From contig JARDZO010000133.1 in NCBI GenBank assembly GCA_029240815.1, positions 1 to 21,100 on the forward strand: DNA of 21,100 nt. Reading direction: 5' to 3'. The number at the start of each line of letters is the position of its first letter. Position 1 is the stretch's first letter. The notes below the pieces were generated by a model that was given only the letters and a program-made list of their open reading frames with translations, did not search any database and had not been told where the DNA came from. Position numbers and translations under genes: made by a program. Below are positions 12,723 through 21,023 of this stretch, piece by piece. This DNA comes from Brevibacillus sp. (GTDB lineage: Bacteria; Bacillota; Bacilli; Brevibacillales; Brevibacillaceae).

Positions 12723-13304
12723 TTGAAGGAAGTGTTAATTTTTATAACGGATGGTTTTGCTGATTGGGAGGCAAGTTACGTCAGTTCAGAGCTAAACAAG
12801 CCAGAAACAGGATATCGTGTAAAGACAATCGCGATTGATCAGGAGCCTAAGGTTTCGATGGGGGGGTTAACGGTCCTTCCAGATTATAGCGTAAAAGAAT
12901 TCAATTCGAATTTCGATATCGCAATGTTAATCATACCTGGCGGAACGGGATGGAGAGAAGCAAAGAATCAGCAAGCAAAAGTAATTGTTGACTATTGTGT
13001 GAGCAAGGATATTCCTGTCGCAGCAATCTGCGATGCTACCACTTTTTTGGGAAACCACGGATATTTGGATAATCATAGACATACAGGCAATACGTTACCT
13101 CATTTGAAGCAAGGAGCTCCGAATTACAGAGGAGATCAAAATTATGTAGATGCTCAGTCTGTCCGTGACGAGAATCTAATCACTGCAAATGGAAGCGGTG
13201 CATTGGAGTTTTCAAGACATATCTTGGAGAGATTGGGTGTATTAGAAGGCGATGAATTGAATGAATGGTACGAAATATTTAAAAAGGGCTACTTTCCCTC
13301 ATAA
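12723..13304 (+). CDS. DJ-1/PfpI family protein
   Basis: 193 residues from TTG 12723. The fold signature is clear: EVLIFITDGFADWEAS at the N-terminus with the conserved acidic residue (Glu16), LIIPGG (69-74) and the nucleophile elbow AAICDATTFLG with Cys103. HTGN at 120-123 fits the oxyanion/His region of this family. Relatives act as glyoxalase-like, deglycase-like or protein-repair enzymes, or as class I glutamine-amidotransferase-like proteins of unknown substrate; B. subtilis YdeA and YoaZ are similar in type. There is no signal peptide. It is the only plus-strand gene in this part and ends at a strong terminator. The AT-richer codon use differs from the GC-rich aco genes, which is compatible with a different origin. 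Confidence 0.85.
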   Translation: MKEVLIFITDGFADWEASYVSSELNKPETGYRVKTIAIDQEPKVSMGGLTVLPDYSVKEFNSNFDIAMLIIPGGTGWREAKNQQAKVIVDYCVSKDIPVAAICDATTFLGNHGYLDNHRHTGNTLPHLKQGAPNYRGDQNYVDAQSVRDENLITANGSGALEFSRHILERLGVLEGDELNEWYEIFKKGYFPS

Positions 13305-13316
13305 CATTTTAGCCTG

Positions 13317-13362
13317 ATAGGAAAGCACGAAAGCATGCACGCTTGGGTGCTTTCCTATTTAT
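13317..13362 (+). terminator. Strong intrinsic terminator after the DJ-1-like gene
   Basis: ATAGGAAAGCAC (13317-13328) pairs perfectly with GTGCTTTCCTAT (13347-13358), a 12-bp stem followed by TTTATT. It sits between convergent genes and may also stop rlmCD transcripts. Confidence 0.8.
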
Positions 13363-14804
13363 TCAGACACTCATCAGGTCAAGTCTCACAACTGCCTCCA
13401 CATGCCCCGTATGCGGGAACATATCCACCGGCTGCACTTCACACACCTCATACATCTCCGCCAGCACCTTCAAATCCCTCGCCAACGTCGACGGGTTACA
13501 GGACACGTACACGACCTTCTGCGGCTGCATCTCCAAAATGGTAGCGAGCAACGCCTCGTCACAGCCTTTTCTCGGCGGGTCGACCACGATCACATCAGGA
13601 CGAATCCCTTGTTCTTTCCACGCAGGGATAACCACCTCAGCAGGTCCGGTCTCAAACGTAGCATTCTCCACCCCGTTCAACTCCGCATTGCGATTGGCAT
13701 CCGCGATAGCTTCCGGCACGATCTCCACGCCGTACACATGCTTGGACTTCTGCGCCAAAAACAGCGAAATGGTCCCGATCCCGCAGTACGCGTCGATGAC
13801 GGTCTCCGTGCCAGTCGCGCCCACGTACTCCAGCGTCTTGTTGTACAAGACTTCGGTCTGCGCCGGGTTCACCTGATAGAACGAGCGAGCCGAGATCGCG
13901 AATTTAATAGGGCCGATATAATCGTAGATCACATCGCTTCCCCAGAGGGTTACGGTCTTTTTGCCGAAAATGACGTTGGTCTTGTCCGAATTGACGTTCT
14001 GCACGATGCTGGTCACGCCGGACACTTGGGTGCGGATCGCCTCTACCAGCTCCTCCTGACGAGGAATCGTCTCTTCGGTCGTGACCAGCACGACCATGAC
14101 TTCTCCCGTCTGCACACCGATCTTGGCTACGACGTGACGCAACAGTCCGGCGTGACGCACTTCATCGTAAGGCTGGATATTCAGGCCAACCGAGATCTTC
14201 TTCACAGCGGCTACGGCTTCGTCATTTGCCTGATGCTGGATCAGGCACTCGTCCATGTCGATGATGGAGTGGGATTTCTCCGCGTAAAAGCCCCCCACTA
14301 ATGCACCGTTCTCTTCTCCGATCGGCACCTGTGCCTTGTTGCGATAGCGCCAAGGATCGGTCATGCCGAGCGTCGGGTGAACCGTAATCGCGCCTTCTCC
14401 CTCAACAGGAAAGCCACCGATCCGGCGCAGGTTGTCCCGGACGATCTGCTGCTTGTGGCGCAGCTGTTCCTCATACGCGAGGTGCTGCAAGGAGCAGCCG
14501 CCGCAACGGTCGTAGACGGGACAGGGTGGCATCGAGCGATAGGTGCTCGGCTCCACGACACTGGTCATCTTGGCAAAGCCGAAATTTTTCTTCACATGGT
14601 CGACGCGCGCACGTACTTTCTCACCAGCTAGTGCACCCTCAACAAATAGCGTATATCCTTCAACCCGGCCTACGCCGGCTCCTTCGTGATTCAGTCCGGT
14701 AATCTCCACTTCCACGGTTTGCCCGACACGAACGGGCACATTTAGCTCTGCCTTCGCTGTCGGCTGCGGTCCGCGCCGCTTCTTTGTTGTCTTGTCTTCG
14801 CCAC
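13363..14804 (-). CDS. rlmCD: 23S rRNA (uracil-5-)-methyltransferase, RlmCD type
   Basis: An RNA m5U methyltransferase; in Bacillus the enzyme methylates two 23S rRNA uridines. A TRAM domain (VPVRVGQTVEVEITGLNHEG) comes first. Then [4Fe-4S] cysteines in CPVYDRCGGC with a fourth in DMDEC, the S-adenosylmethionine site DAYCGIGT, VDPPRKG, the catalytic nucleophile in VSCNPSTLARD and the terminal FPHTGHVEAV. The open frame reaches TTG 14862 (499 residues), but that start has no ribosome site and the stretch 14825-14889 carries two hairpins. The best site, AAAGGAG (14815-14821), serves GTG 14804, which is one base out of frame with the rest; adding one base after it would give MAKTRQQKKRRGPQ. Taken literally, GTG 14739 is the next in-frame start. 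dgkB lies upstream, as in B. subtilis. Confidence 0.85.
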
Positions 14805-14814
14805 AGTTTCTTTG

Positions 14815-14821
14815 CTCCTTT
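14815..14821 (-). promoter_or_regulatory. rlmCD: Ribosome binding site of rlmCD
   Basis: AAAGGAG on the minus strand, 10 bases before GTG 14804-14802. It is the strongest site near the gene start, but the GTG is in a different frame from the methyltransferase body, which is the basis for suspecting a one-base deletion. Confidence 0.6.
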
Positions 14822-14824
14822 ATG

Positions 14825-14889
14825 AGGCAGACTAATCCCTGCCTAATTCCTCTTTCGGACAAACGTTAGGGATGCGTCATCAGCATCCC
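14825..14889 (-). promoter_or_regulatory. Two hairpins in the dgkB-rlmCD intercistronic leader
   Basis: GGGATGC/GCATCCC (14869-14875 with 14883-14889, loop of seven) lies soon after the dgkB stop. AGGCAG/CTGCCT (14825-14830 with 14839-14844) lies just before the rlmCD ribosome site. Neither has a good T run, so they are more likely intercistronic processing or attenuation structures than a full terminator. Confidence 0.4.
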
Positions 14890-14920
14890 CTCAGTAGTTG
14901 CTATTCATTTTACTATCTTC

Positions 14921-15811
14921 CTACGGCACGAACAACTCGATATGACCTGGTAATGCTTCCACCACGCAGGGTAACTGCCCGCCTAGCTCGCCGTCCAGGT
15001 TGAGCTGCACCGTTTCGGTTCCTGGGGAGGTCGCCTTGATGTAGTCTGCTTGGAAATATAAAATGTTCGGGTCTTTCAAGTGTTCCCCGCGTACAGCCGA
15101 GGTCGCCAGGCGAATAAATTCAGCGATGTTCATCTTTTTCACCACGATGACATCCAGCTTGCCGTCGGATAGATCCGCATCGGGTGCCAGCTTGTCGAAG
15201 CCCCCGACAGAATGGCTATTGGCAATGAGAAAGATCATGATTTCCTCGTCCAGCAGCACCTCTCTGCGGCTTTCCAGACGGACGCGGATTGGGTGCAGCG
15301 ATGGGAGCTTCTCCAATCCTTTGACGTAATACGCCAGCTGCCCGATCATCGTTTTCAGCTTGCTCGGCACCTCGTAGGTGAGATTCGTCAACGATCCGCC
15401 ACCCGCTATATTGATAAAGTAACGGTTGTTGATCTTGCCCAAGTCAATTTTCTTTTTCTTCCCTTTGGTGATGATCTCGCAGGCGCGGCTGATTGATTTG
15501 GGAATGCCGACTGCGCGGGCGAAGTCATTGCTCGTTCCGCATGGGATTATTCCTAAGGATGGGCGCGACTTTTGCTCCGCCATCCCGTTTACCACTTCAT
15601 AGATCGTTCCATCCCCACCAGCGGCGATAATGAGATCGTAACCGCGAGCAACAGCGCGTGCTGCTTCCTCGGTCGCATCATCTTCTCCTCTGGTCGCATG
15701 GCACGACGTCTCATATCCGGCCGACTCCATCAAATCAAGGATATCCGGCAATCTCCGACGCACGATCTCCCGGCCGGAGCTCGGATTGTAGATTAATCTG
15801 GCTCGTTTCAA
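14921..15811 (-). CDS. dgkB: Diacylglycerol kinase (DgkB/YegS lipid kinase family)
   Basis: 296 residues from TTG 15811. The N-terminal catalytic domain has ARLIYNPSSGRE, the nucleotide-binding GGDGT (65-69) in AAGGDGTIYEVVNG, and PCGTSNDFARA. The C-terminal beta-sandwich has NSHSVGGFDKLAPDADLSDGKLDV, typical for this fold. The enzyme phosphorylates diacylglycerol to phosphatidic acid at the inner membrane face, returning lipid from lipoteichoic acid synthesis to phospholipid. The frame can start 10 codons earlier at GTG 15841, but AAGGGA lies six bases before TTG 15811, and homologues begin at the MKRARLIYNP equivalent. The neighbour rlmCD downstream repeats the B. subtilis dgkB-yefA order. 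A divergent glucokinase gene lies upstream. Confidence 0.88.
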   Translation of the reverse strand: MKRARLIYNPSSGREIVRRRLPDILDLMESAGYETSCHATRGEDDATEEAARAVARGYDLIIAAGGDGTIYEVVNGMAEQKSRPSLGIIPCGTSNDFARAVGIPKSISRACEIITKGKKKKIDLGKINNRYFINIAGGGSLTNLTYEVPSKLKTMIGQLAYYVKGLEKLPSLHPIRVRLESRREVLLDEEIMIFLIANSHSVGGFDKLAPDADLSDGKLDVIVVKKMNIAEFIRLATSAVRGEHLKDPNILYFQADYIKATSPGTETVQLNLDGELGGQLPCVVEALPGHIELFVP

Positions 15812-15960
15812 GGCAGATCCCTTCTTCCTTCCCTCGCTCACGGGTTTTACTCTTTTCTCTACTCATCATATCCTGTATAGCCATTTTTGGGAATCGCTAT
15901 GCTGACTTGGGCGTGATAAGATAGAAAAAGATGGTAATGAAATGGATGGGAGGGACAGCC

Positions 15961-16932
15961 GTGGTGCAAATCATTGTAGGCGTGGACGTCGGAGGGACCG
16001 CAATCAAGATGGCTCTGATTACCCCAGAAGGTGAGCTGGTGACCAAAATACAGGAGCCCACACCCGTCGCACAGGGCGAAGACGGTATCTTGCAAAAAGT
16101 GGCGCAAATGGCGGAAATGCTCCTACACAAACACGGCTATACCAAGGAACAGACTCTAGGAATCGGTGTCGGCGTCCCTGGTCCGATCGATGCCAAGAAC
16201 GGTGTCGTCCTGCAAGCAGTCAATCTGCATTGGAGAAAACCTGTCCCTCTCCGAGATAAACTGAAAGCGCTGACAGGTCTCCTGGTCGCCGTAGAAAATG
16301 ATGCGAACATGGCAGCTTTGGGCGAAATGTGGCAGGGTGCCGGTCAAGGTGCCGAAGATCTGGTCGCCATCACGCTGGGTACCGGAGTCGGCGGAGGTAT
16401 CATTGTCCACGGGAATGTCGTCCATGGCATCAATGGCGTAGGCGGGGAAATCGGCCACATCACCATGACGCCAGGCGGTGGTTCTATTTGCAACTGCGGC
16501 AAAACCGGTTGTCTGGAGACCTATACCTCTGCGACCGCCATCATCCGCGAAGGTCAACTAGCGGCAACAAACGGAACAAGTCCCGCACTAGCGACTGTAC
16601 TAGCCGAGCAAGGGGTTATCAAGGCAAAGGACGTCCTCGATGCGGCCAAGGCTGGTGACAGCGCGTCTCTCGCGATTGTCGACCAGGCTGCACTCTATCT
16701 CGGACTCGCCCTGTCCCATCTGGCGATCCTACTGAACCCTGCCAAGGTCGTCATCGGCGGTGGTGTAGCAGCCGCTGGGGAGTTTCTCTTTTCCCGTGTC
16801 CGCGAGTCATTTGCTCGCTTCGTCCCATTCACGTACGTCGTGGAGTCGACACAGATTGTGGCAGCTAGCCTGGGAAATGACGCGGGTGTGTATGGTGCCG
16901 GCTGGATGATCCGCTCGCAAATGAATGAATAA
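15961..16932 (+). CDS. glcK: ROK-family glucokinase
   Basis: 323 residues from GTG 15961, seven bases after GGAGG in GGGAGGG; the frame extends to 15931, but the ribosome site favours 15961. It has the ATP phosphate motif GVDVGGT (7-13), catalytic Asp in ENDAN (Asp114) and the ROK zinc signature: GGEIGHITMTPGGGS, then CNCGKTGCLE, with His166 and Cys177, 179 and 184. This fits the glucokinase branch of ROK kinases, which phosphorylates glucose to glucose-6-phosphate in the cytoplasm, and not the DNA-binding ROK repressors, because no helix-turn-helix is present. It is transcribed away from dgkB through a short shared region and ends at a strong terminator. Its substrate could be another hexose, for example N-acetylmannosamine, which only an assay would settle. 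Confidence 0.88.
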   Translation: MVQIIVGVDVGGTAIKMALITPEGELVTKIQEPTPVAQGEDGILQKVAQMAEMLLHKHGYTKEQTLGIGVGVPGPIDAKNGVVLQAVNLHWRKPVPLRDKLKALTGLLVAVENDANMAALGEMWQGAGQGAEDLVAITLGTGVGGGIIVHGNVVHGINGVGGEIGHITMTPGGGSICNCGKTGCLETYTSATAIIREGQLAATNGTSPALATVLAEQGVIKAKDVLDAAKAGDSASLAIVDQAALYLGLALSHLAILLNPAKVVIGGGVAAAGEFLFSRVRESFARFVPFTYVVESTQIVAASLGNDAGVYGAGWMIRSQMNE

Positions 16933-16951
16933 CGCATTTTCAATCGCATAC

Positions 16952-16994
16952 AAAAGGCGCTCCTGTCACGAGTCTTTCTCGCGGGAGCGCCTTT
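16952..16994. terminator. Bidirectional terminator between glcK and the EamA transporter
   Basis: AAAGGCGCTCC (16953-16963) pairs with GGAGCGCCTTT (16984-16994), an 11-bp stem. The A run at one end and T run at the other make it usable in both directions, matching its place between convergent genes. Confidence 0.85.
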
Positions 16995-17024
16995 CCATAT
17001 GCGCAGGAGTTGAGAAATTTCCTT

Positions 17025-17939
17025 CTACGAAACCGATGTACGGACAGACTCTGCTTGTCCCGCCGCTTCTTCCTTTTCCTTACCCGAAACGATGAGGACA
17101 GCCCCGCTCAGCACCGCGGCTCCTCCCAGCAGCTGCAGCCAGTTAAACGATTCCCCCAACAGCAAGGCAGAGCAGGCAAAAGTCACCACCGGCTCCAGTG
17201 TGCTGAGAACAGACGCTTTTGTCGAGCCGATCAATTGCAATCCCCGGAAGAACGTACTGATCGCAACCACTGTGGAAAAGATGACGATGCCGCCCAACGC
17301 CCACCAGCCTTGTACGCCAAAGGACAGATCAACCCCTCCGTCTTTTTGTGCGACCAAGAACGTGGATAGGCTCGCAAACAGGGAAATGTACGCAGAGGTG
17401 ACAAAGGGAGAGAGTCCTTTTACCACCCGATTGCCTGTGACAATATAGACCGAATAAAAAAGGGCGGCTAACAGCGCCAGTCCGACTCCGATCGGCTGAA
17501 TTCCCCCGAAGGAAAGTCCGAGTACCATCCCGAGTCCTACGAGCGAGATCAGCATAGCCATAATGGTTTTCTTGCGCAGCTTCTCTTTATCCACAAAGTA
17601 ACTCAAGATTGCGACAAACACCGGAAACGTATACAAAAGCAAAGCAGCCATCGAGGTGGGAATATACTGAACAGCCGAAAAAAAGCTAAGCGACTGCAGT
17701 GTATACATAATTCCCCCCAAGCAAAACAGACTCAGCACTTGTTTGCGATTGATTCTAAACGATTCCTTTCGCCAAGCAAGCCATCCAAAGAAAAGCGCGG
17801 AGGCAAAAAGGAACCGCAAAAACAGCAAAGTGGAAACAGATACGCTTGCCTCGTAGGCATATACCGCAAAGATGGACATGACGCCAAAGCCAGCTGCAGA
17901 CACAAATACGTATAAGACCCCTACATAAAGTGGACTCAC
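17025..17939 (-). CDS. EamA (DMT superfamily) transporter
   Basis: 304 residues starting at GTG 17939. About ten hydrophobic helices form two EamA repeats; GAALLLYTFPVFVAIL-like (ALLLYTFPVFVAIL) in the first half and ASVLSTLEPVVTFACSALLLGE in the second are the characteristic ends of each repeat. The C-terminus is short, charged and cytoplasmic. Members export or import small metabolites such as amino acids, nucleosides or drugs across the membrane; the substrate cannot be read from the sequence. It lies 52 bases downstream of natB without a visible terminator, so it may share that transcript, and it ends at a bidirectional terminator. Confidence 0.85.
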   Translation of the reverse strand: MSPLYVGVLYVFVSAAGFGVMSIFAVYAYEASVSVSTLLFLRFLFASALFFGWLAWRKESFRINRKQVLSLFCLGGIMYTLQSLSFFSAVQYIPTSMAALLLYTFPVFVAILSYFVDKEKLRKKTIMAMLISLVGLGMVLGLSFGGIQPIGVGLALLAALFYSVYIVTGNRVVKGLSPFVTSAYISLFASLSTFLVAQKDGGVDLSFGVQGWWALGGIVIFSTVVAISTFFRGLQLIGSTKASVLSTLEPVVTFACSALLLGESFNWLQLLGGAAVLSGAVLIVSGKEKEEAAGQAESVRTSVS

Positions 17940-17991
17940 TCAAACTCACCAGCTTTCCATTCTTGGCCATGACGTCCGGCAAATAACCTCT

Positions 17992-19173
17992 CTAATTTTT
18001 GACGACAGCCCCTTCTCTTCGAAACAAACGGGACGTCAAAGCAATGATTACCACGACATACAACAGGGATGTCCCCAGGCCGATCAGCCCATGGACCGGA
18101 TCGACTTTTCCATAAAAGACTTCCTTGCAGAGTGCCACACCATTAAAAACGGGCAATACATAATAAAATGTGGGGATATCGACCGGGTTGAGCGGCATCA
18201 GCATGTAAGAAGGAACCATTGCCGCAAAGATGACGCCGCTCATATACGTCTGCCCTTCCTTGAACGACTTCGCGATGGTGCTCAACACGAGTTCCAAGCC
18301 AGCAAACGTAGCAGCTAGCAATAGAATCGTCAACACCAGAACGAGCAAAGTGGCAGGCGAAAAAAAGCCAAGTGAAAATCCTGCCCCCTCGGTATCCAGC
18401 GGCCCAAAGGTCAACACCAACGACACAGACACCAGCGAAGCCGCGGCACTCATGGTGCTCATCACCATCACGGCCATCAGCTTGGCGGTCAAAATATGAT
18501 TGGCAGCAATCGGAGCAGTCATCAACGACTCCAATGTGCCGCGTTCTTTTTCCCCAGCAATCAGGTCGTTGGCAGAAGCGACGCCTCCTGACGCCAGCGA
18601 AACAACGAGCATCAACGGGATTATGCCAGCCAGCATACCGCCGGACAACCGTTCCTCCGTAGCGACATTTTGATAGGTAGGAGAGATGGGCTGAATGGCC
18701 CGCTCAGACAAGCCGGCATGCTTCAGACGCTTGGCTACAATCTCCTGGCTGTACGATTTGACAGTCTGCTCAATCATCTCTCGCGCATACACAGACTTCT
18801 GATTCGTAGAGTCATAGGCGACATTTAGTTCAGCCGTTCCTCCCGCCTGAATCTGTTCTTCGAAAGTCGACGGAATCGTAATAATCGCGCGAAGTGTTCC
18901 AGCCTGCAGGGCTTGCTCCGCATTTTCTGGCTTCAGGATGCGGGAGCCGGGGATTTTTTCGAGAGCCGCGACCAGCCCGGACGTTCCGTTGACTGCGATC
19001 GGCACATAGGCGCGCGCTTCCTTTTCCACATTACTGTAAGACATTCCCAGCAAAAAGAACACGAACGGAATAATGATCAGTGGCACCAAAAACGTCCCCA
19101 GCAATGTCTTGCGATCGCGAAACAGATCGAGCAGTTCCTTTTGAAATACCGTCCAGATGACACTCCTGCCCAT
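17992..19173 (-). CDS. natB: ABC-2 type exporter permease, NatB-like
   Basis: 393 residues. One N-terminal membrane helix (TLLGTFLVPLIIIPFVFFLL, about 24-43) is followed by a long extracytoplasmic domain up to about residue 205, then five helices in the C-terminal half. Segments such as GEKERGTLESLMTAPI (the ABC-2 signature before a membrane helix) identify the family. With the adjacent ATPase it forms an exporter; B. subtilis NatAB pumps Na+ out, but the substrate here is inferred only from similarity of layout. The start codon overlaps the natA stop by one base (TGATG), so the two are translationally coupled. Confidence 0.85.
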   Translation of the reverse strand: MGRSVIWTVFQKELLDLFRDRKTLLGTFLVPLIIIPFVFFLLGMSYSNVEKEARAYVPIAVNGTSGLVAALEKIPGSRILKPENAEQALQAGTLRAIITIPSTFEEQIQAGGTAELNVAYDSTNQKSVYAREMIEQTVKSYSQEIVAKRLKHAGLSERAIQPISPTYQNVATEERLSGGMLAGIIPLMLVVSLASGGVASANDLIAGEKERGTLESLMTAPIAANHILTAKLMAVMVMSTMSAAASLVSVSLVLTFGPLDTEGAGFSLGFFSPATLLVLVLTILLLAATFAGLELVLSTIAKSFKEGQTYMSGVIFAAMVPSYMLMPLNPVDIPTFYYVLPVFNGVALCKEVFYGKVDPVHGLIGLGTSLLYVVVIIALTSRLFRREGAVVKN

Positions 19174-19901
19174 CAGTTCTCGCTCCCTTCCACCACGGCC
19201 ATGAAAATGTCGTCCAGATCAACGATTCCAAATTTCCCGCGCAAGCTTTCCAGCGTCCCGGCAAAGCGCAGCCGTCCCTTGTGAATCAGAGCGATCCGCT
19301 TGCACAGCTTGTTGATTTCGCCCATGTTGTGGCTGGAGAACAGGATCGTCTTTCCTTCGTCCTGCATGCGGCTGACCATTCGCCGAAAAATGTTGGCGGC
19401 CGTTACATCCAGCCCTGTTGAAGGTTCGTCTAGCAGGATCACATCCGGATCGTGGACGAGCGTGCGTGCGATCGCCACCTTTTGTTTCATCCCCCGAGAA
19501 AAAGCGCCTACTCGCCTGTCAATGAATTCATCCATATCCAGCATCCGGCTCAGGCTGTCGATCCGATCCTTTAGCCTCGCTGGTTCCAATCCGTACAAGC
19601 TGCCGAAATACGCGATGTTCTCCCGTGCAGTCAACCGATTGTACAGACCGACATCTCCCCCAAAGAGGATGCCAATCCGTCGCCGCACTTCGACTGGATC
19701 ACGGCGAACCGAGTATCCGCTGATCTCGATATCTCCCTCGGTAGGCTGTAATATGGTCGCCATCATCCGCATCGTGGTTGTTTTCCCTGCACCATTTTCC
19801 CCCAGGAGGCCATATACTTCACCAGCCTCCACCCGAAAAGACACATCCTGCACGGCAGTAAAATCGCCAAATCGTTTGCCAACTTGTTTGACCTCGATCA
19901 T
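19173..19901 (-). CDS. natA: ABC transporter ATP-binding protein, NatA-like
   Basis: 242 residues from ATG 19901. Walker A is GENGAGKTT (34-42), the signature motif is the variant FSRGMKQK (134-141), Walker B is VILLDE (154-159), and SSHNMGEI carries the switch histidine. The ATPase drives the NatB-like permease. The frame extends eight codons farther up to 19925, but AAGGAGG lies seven bases before ATG 19901, and homologues start MIEV. B. subtilis NatA has the same domain size and a similar GMKQK signature; the NatKR regulators of that system are not present here. Upstream at 57 bases is a gene for a secreted protein on the same strand. Confidence 0.88.
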   Translation of the reverse strand: MIEVKQVGKRFGDFTAVQDVSFRVEAGEVYGLLGENGAGKTTTMRMMATILQPTEGDIEISGYSVRRDPVEVRRRIGILFGGDVGLYNRLTARENIAYFGSLYGLEPARLKDRIDSLSRMLDMDEFIDRRVGAFSRGMKQKVAIARTLVHDPDVILLDEPSTGLDVTAANIFRRMVSRMQDEGKTILFSSHNMGEINKLCKRIALIHKGRLRFAGTLESLRGKFGIVDLDDIFMAVVEGSEN

Positions 19902-19958
19902 CCGCACTCCTCCTTCCCGATGCATGCGGACACAGACGTCACTATCATGCTTTCTGAT

Positions 19959-20417
19959 CTAAAACTCTGCTTTCACGTAATACGCTGCACGCTTGCCGCC
20001 CTCACCCGAAAACGTCACCTGAATCGCCCCTGTTCGGTCAATGAGTATGCGCGGAACCACGGCAGCAACGAGAAACTCGCGCTGCTCGGCATTGACTCGA
20101 GCTACCTTGACTGTCCCAGGCGGCGTGAAGACCTGATCGCCATCCATTGTATAAAACGTCAACGAGACTTCCCCAGGCAGACCATTGGCGTGACCGGTGA
20201 ATGTAATCGTCTGAAAGGACGCAGGTCCCGCTGATACTTTCGTCAAGCTAAACAATGGATGGTTCAACTGAAGCTTTTGTCCTTTTTGCCAATGGCGCAA
20301 GTACGCATCAAATTCCTGCGTGGCAAGCTCGCGGGACATGCTGGGCATCTGGTGGCTTGGCGAGACAGTCGAATCCAGAGAAAGCGTCAAACAAAGCGCC
20401 AATAATAGAGGAAGCAT
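19959..20417 (-). CDS. Secreted or lipid-anchored protein of unknown function
   Basis: 152 residues from ATG 20417, nine bases after GGAG; the frame extends five codons to TTG 20432. The first 20 residues, MLPLLLALCLTLSLDSTVSP, form a signal peptide with no charged n-region to speak of. A cysteine at position 9 is not followed by a clear lipobox, so export by the general pathway is more likely than lipidation. The rest is moderately polar with a likely beta-rich core (ITFTGHANGLPGEVSLTFYT). I do not recognise a family. It precedes natA by 57 bases and could be part of the same transcript. Confidence 0.6.
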   Translation of the reverse strand: MLPLLLALCLTLSLDSTVSPSHQMPSMSRELATQEFDAYLRHWQKGQKLQLNHPLFSLTKVSAGPASFQTITFTGHANGLPGEVSLTFYTMDGDQVFTPPGTVKVARVNAEQREFLVAAVVPRILIDRTGAIQVTFSGEGGKRAAYYVKAEF

Positions 20418-20486
20418 GCTGATCAACTCCAAATAATGGATGTGCTTAGCATGCCCCGCTTGCGCTGCGTCCTATGTGCCGACTGT

Positions 20487-20846
20487 CTACGTCACAGAGT
20501 GTACGATTAATCCCGGATAGCGCTCCATACATGCAGCTAGCGAAAAGTCTTCAAACAATGCCAAAAACGACTCGGTATTGTTGATGTAGTGACGTTTTTC
20601 CGGAAGGTTCGGATTCTTTTCAGCAAACAACAGAGCAACCAGATAGTGAACAGGCACGCCCTCTGCCTCTTGATCGTAAATACCCTGTTCGGCCAAGACC
20701 TTCCCAAAGTATCGAACATACGTAACGGTCAACGTCTTTTGCTGGCCATTTTCTTCCCACGTCGCAATCGAGCGGTCAAACGTCTCTGCTGGTGACCCTC
20801 CTTTGCTCGGCGGTACACTTTCCCCCGTAACGGAAATCAGTTTCAT
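20487..20846 (-). CDS. Protein of unknown function, 119 residues
   Basis: The frame runs to 20888, but GGAAGGACAGG lies just before ATG 20846, so the shorter product MKLISVTGESVPPSK is preferred. There is no signal peptide or membrane helix. The sequence mixes short beta-like segments (KTLTVTYVRYFGKVLAEQG) with an acidic linker and a helical C-terminal part (ESFLALFEDFSLAACMERYPG). I recognise no family or motif. It is the first gene of the minus-strand run towards natAB and lies divergent from the partial sigma-like gene, with about 180 bases of shared upstream sequence. Confidence 0.55.
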   Translation of the reverse strand: MKLISVTGESVPPSKGGSPAETFDRSIATWEENGQQKTLTVTYVRYFGKVLAEQGIYDQEAEGVPVHYLVALLFAEKNPNLPEKRHYINNTESFLALFEDFSLAACMERYPGLIVHSVT

Positions 20847-20952
20847 AACCTGTCCTTCCCCCTTTTCAATCCAGCGTGTATGTTTCATTATAGGGGAGAG
20901 TGGAAATGGTTACAAATAATCCCTTTCCCGTTTGATCCTCAAAAATATTTTT

Positions 20953-20988
20953 TAGACTTTGTCAGAATTCCCGCTCGAATAAAGTCTA
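20953..20988. promoter_or_regulatory. 8-bp dyad between divergent genes
   Basis: TAGACTTT (20953-20960) and AAAGTCTA (20981-20988) are perfect inverted repeats 20 bases apart, about 35 bases before the start codon of the plus-strand gene. It may be an operator or a leader hairpin. A TTGTCA at 20959-20964 lies within it, without a well-spaced -10. Confidence 0.35.
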
Positions 20989-21023
20989 TGTTCCAAGTCA
21001 ACAAACTAGCGAGGAGTTTTTCG

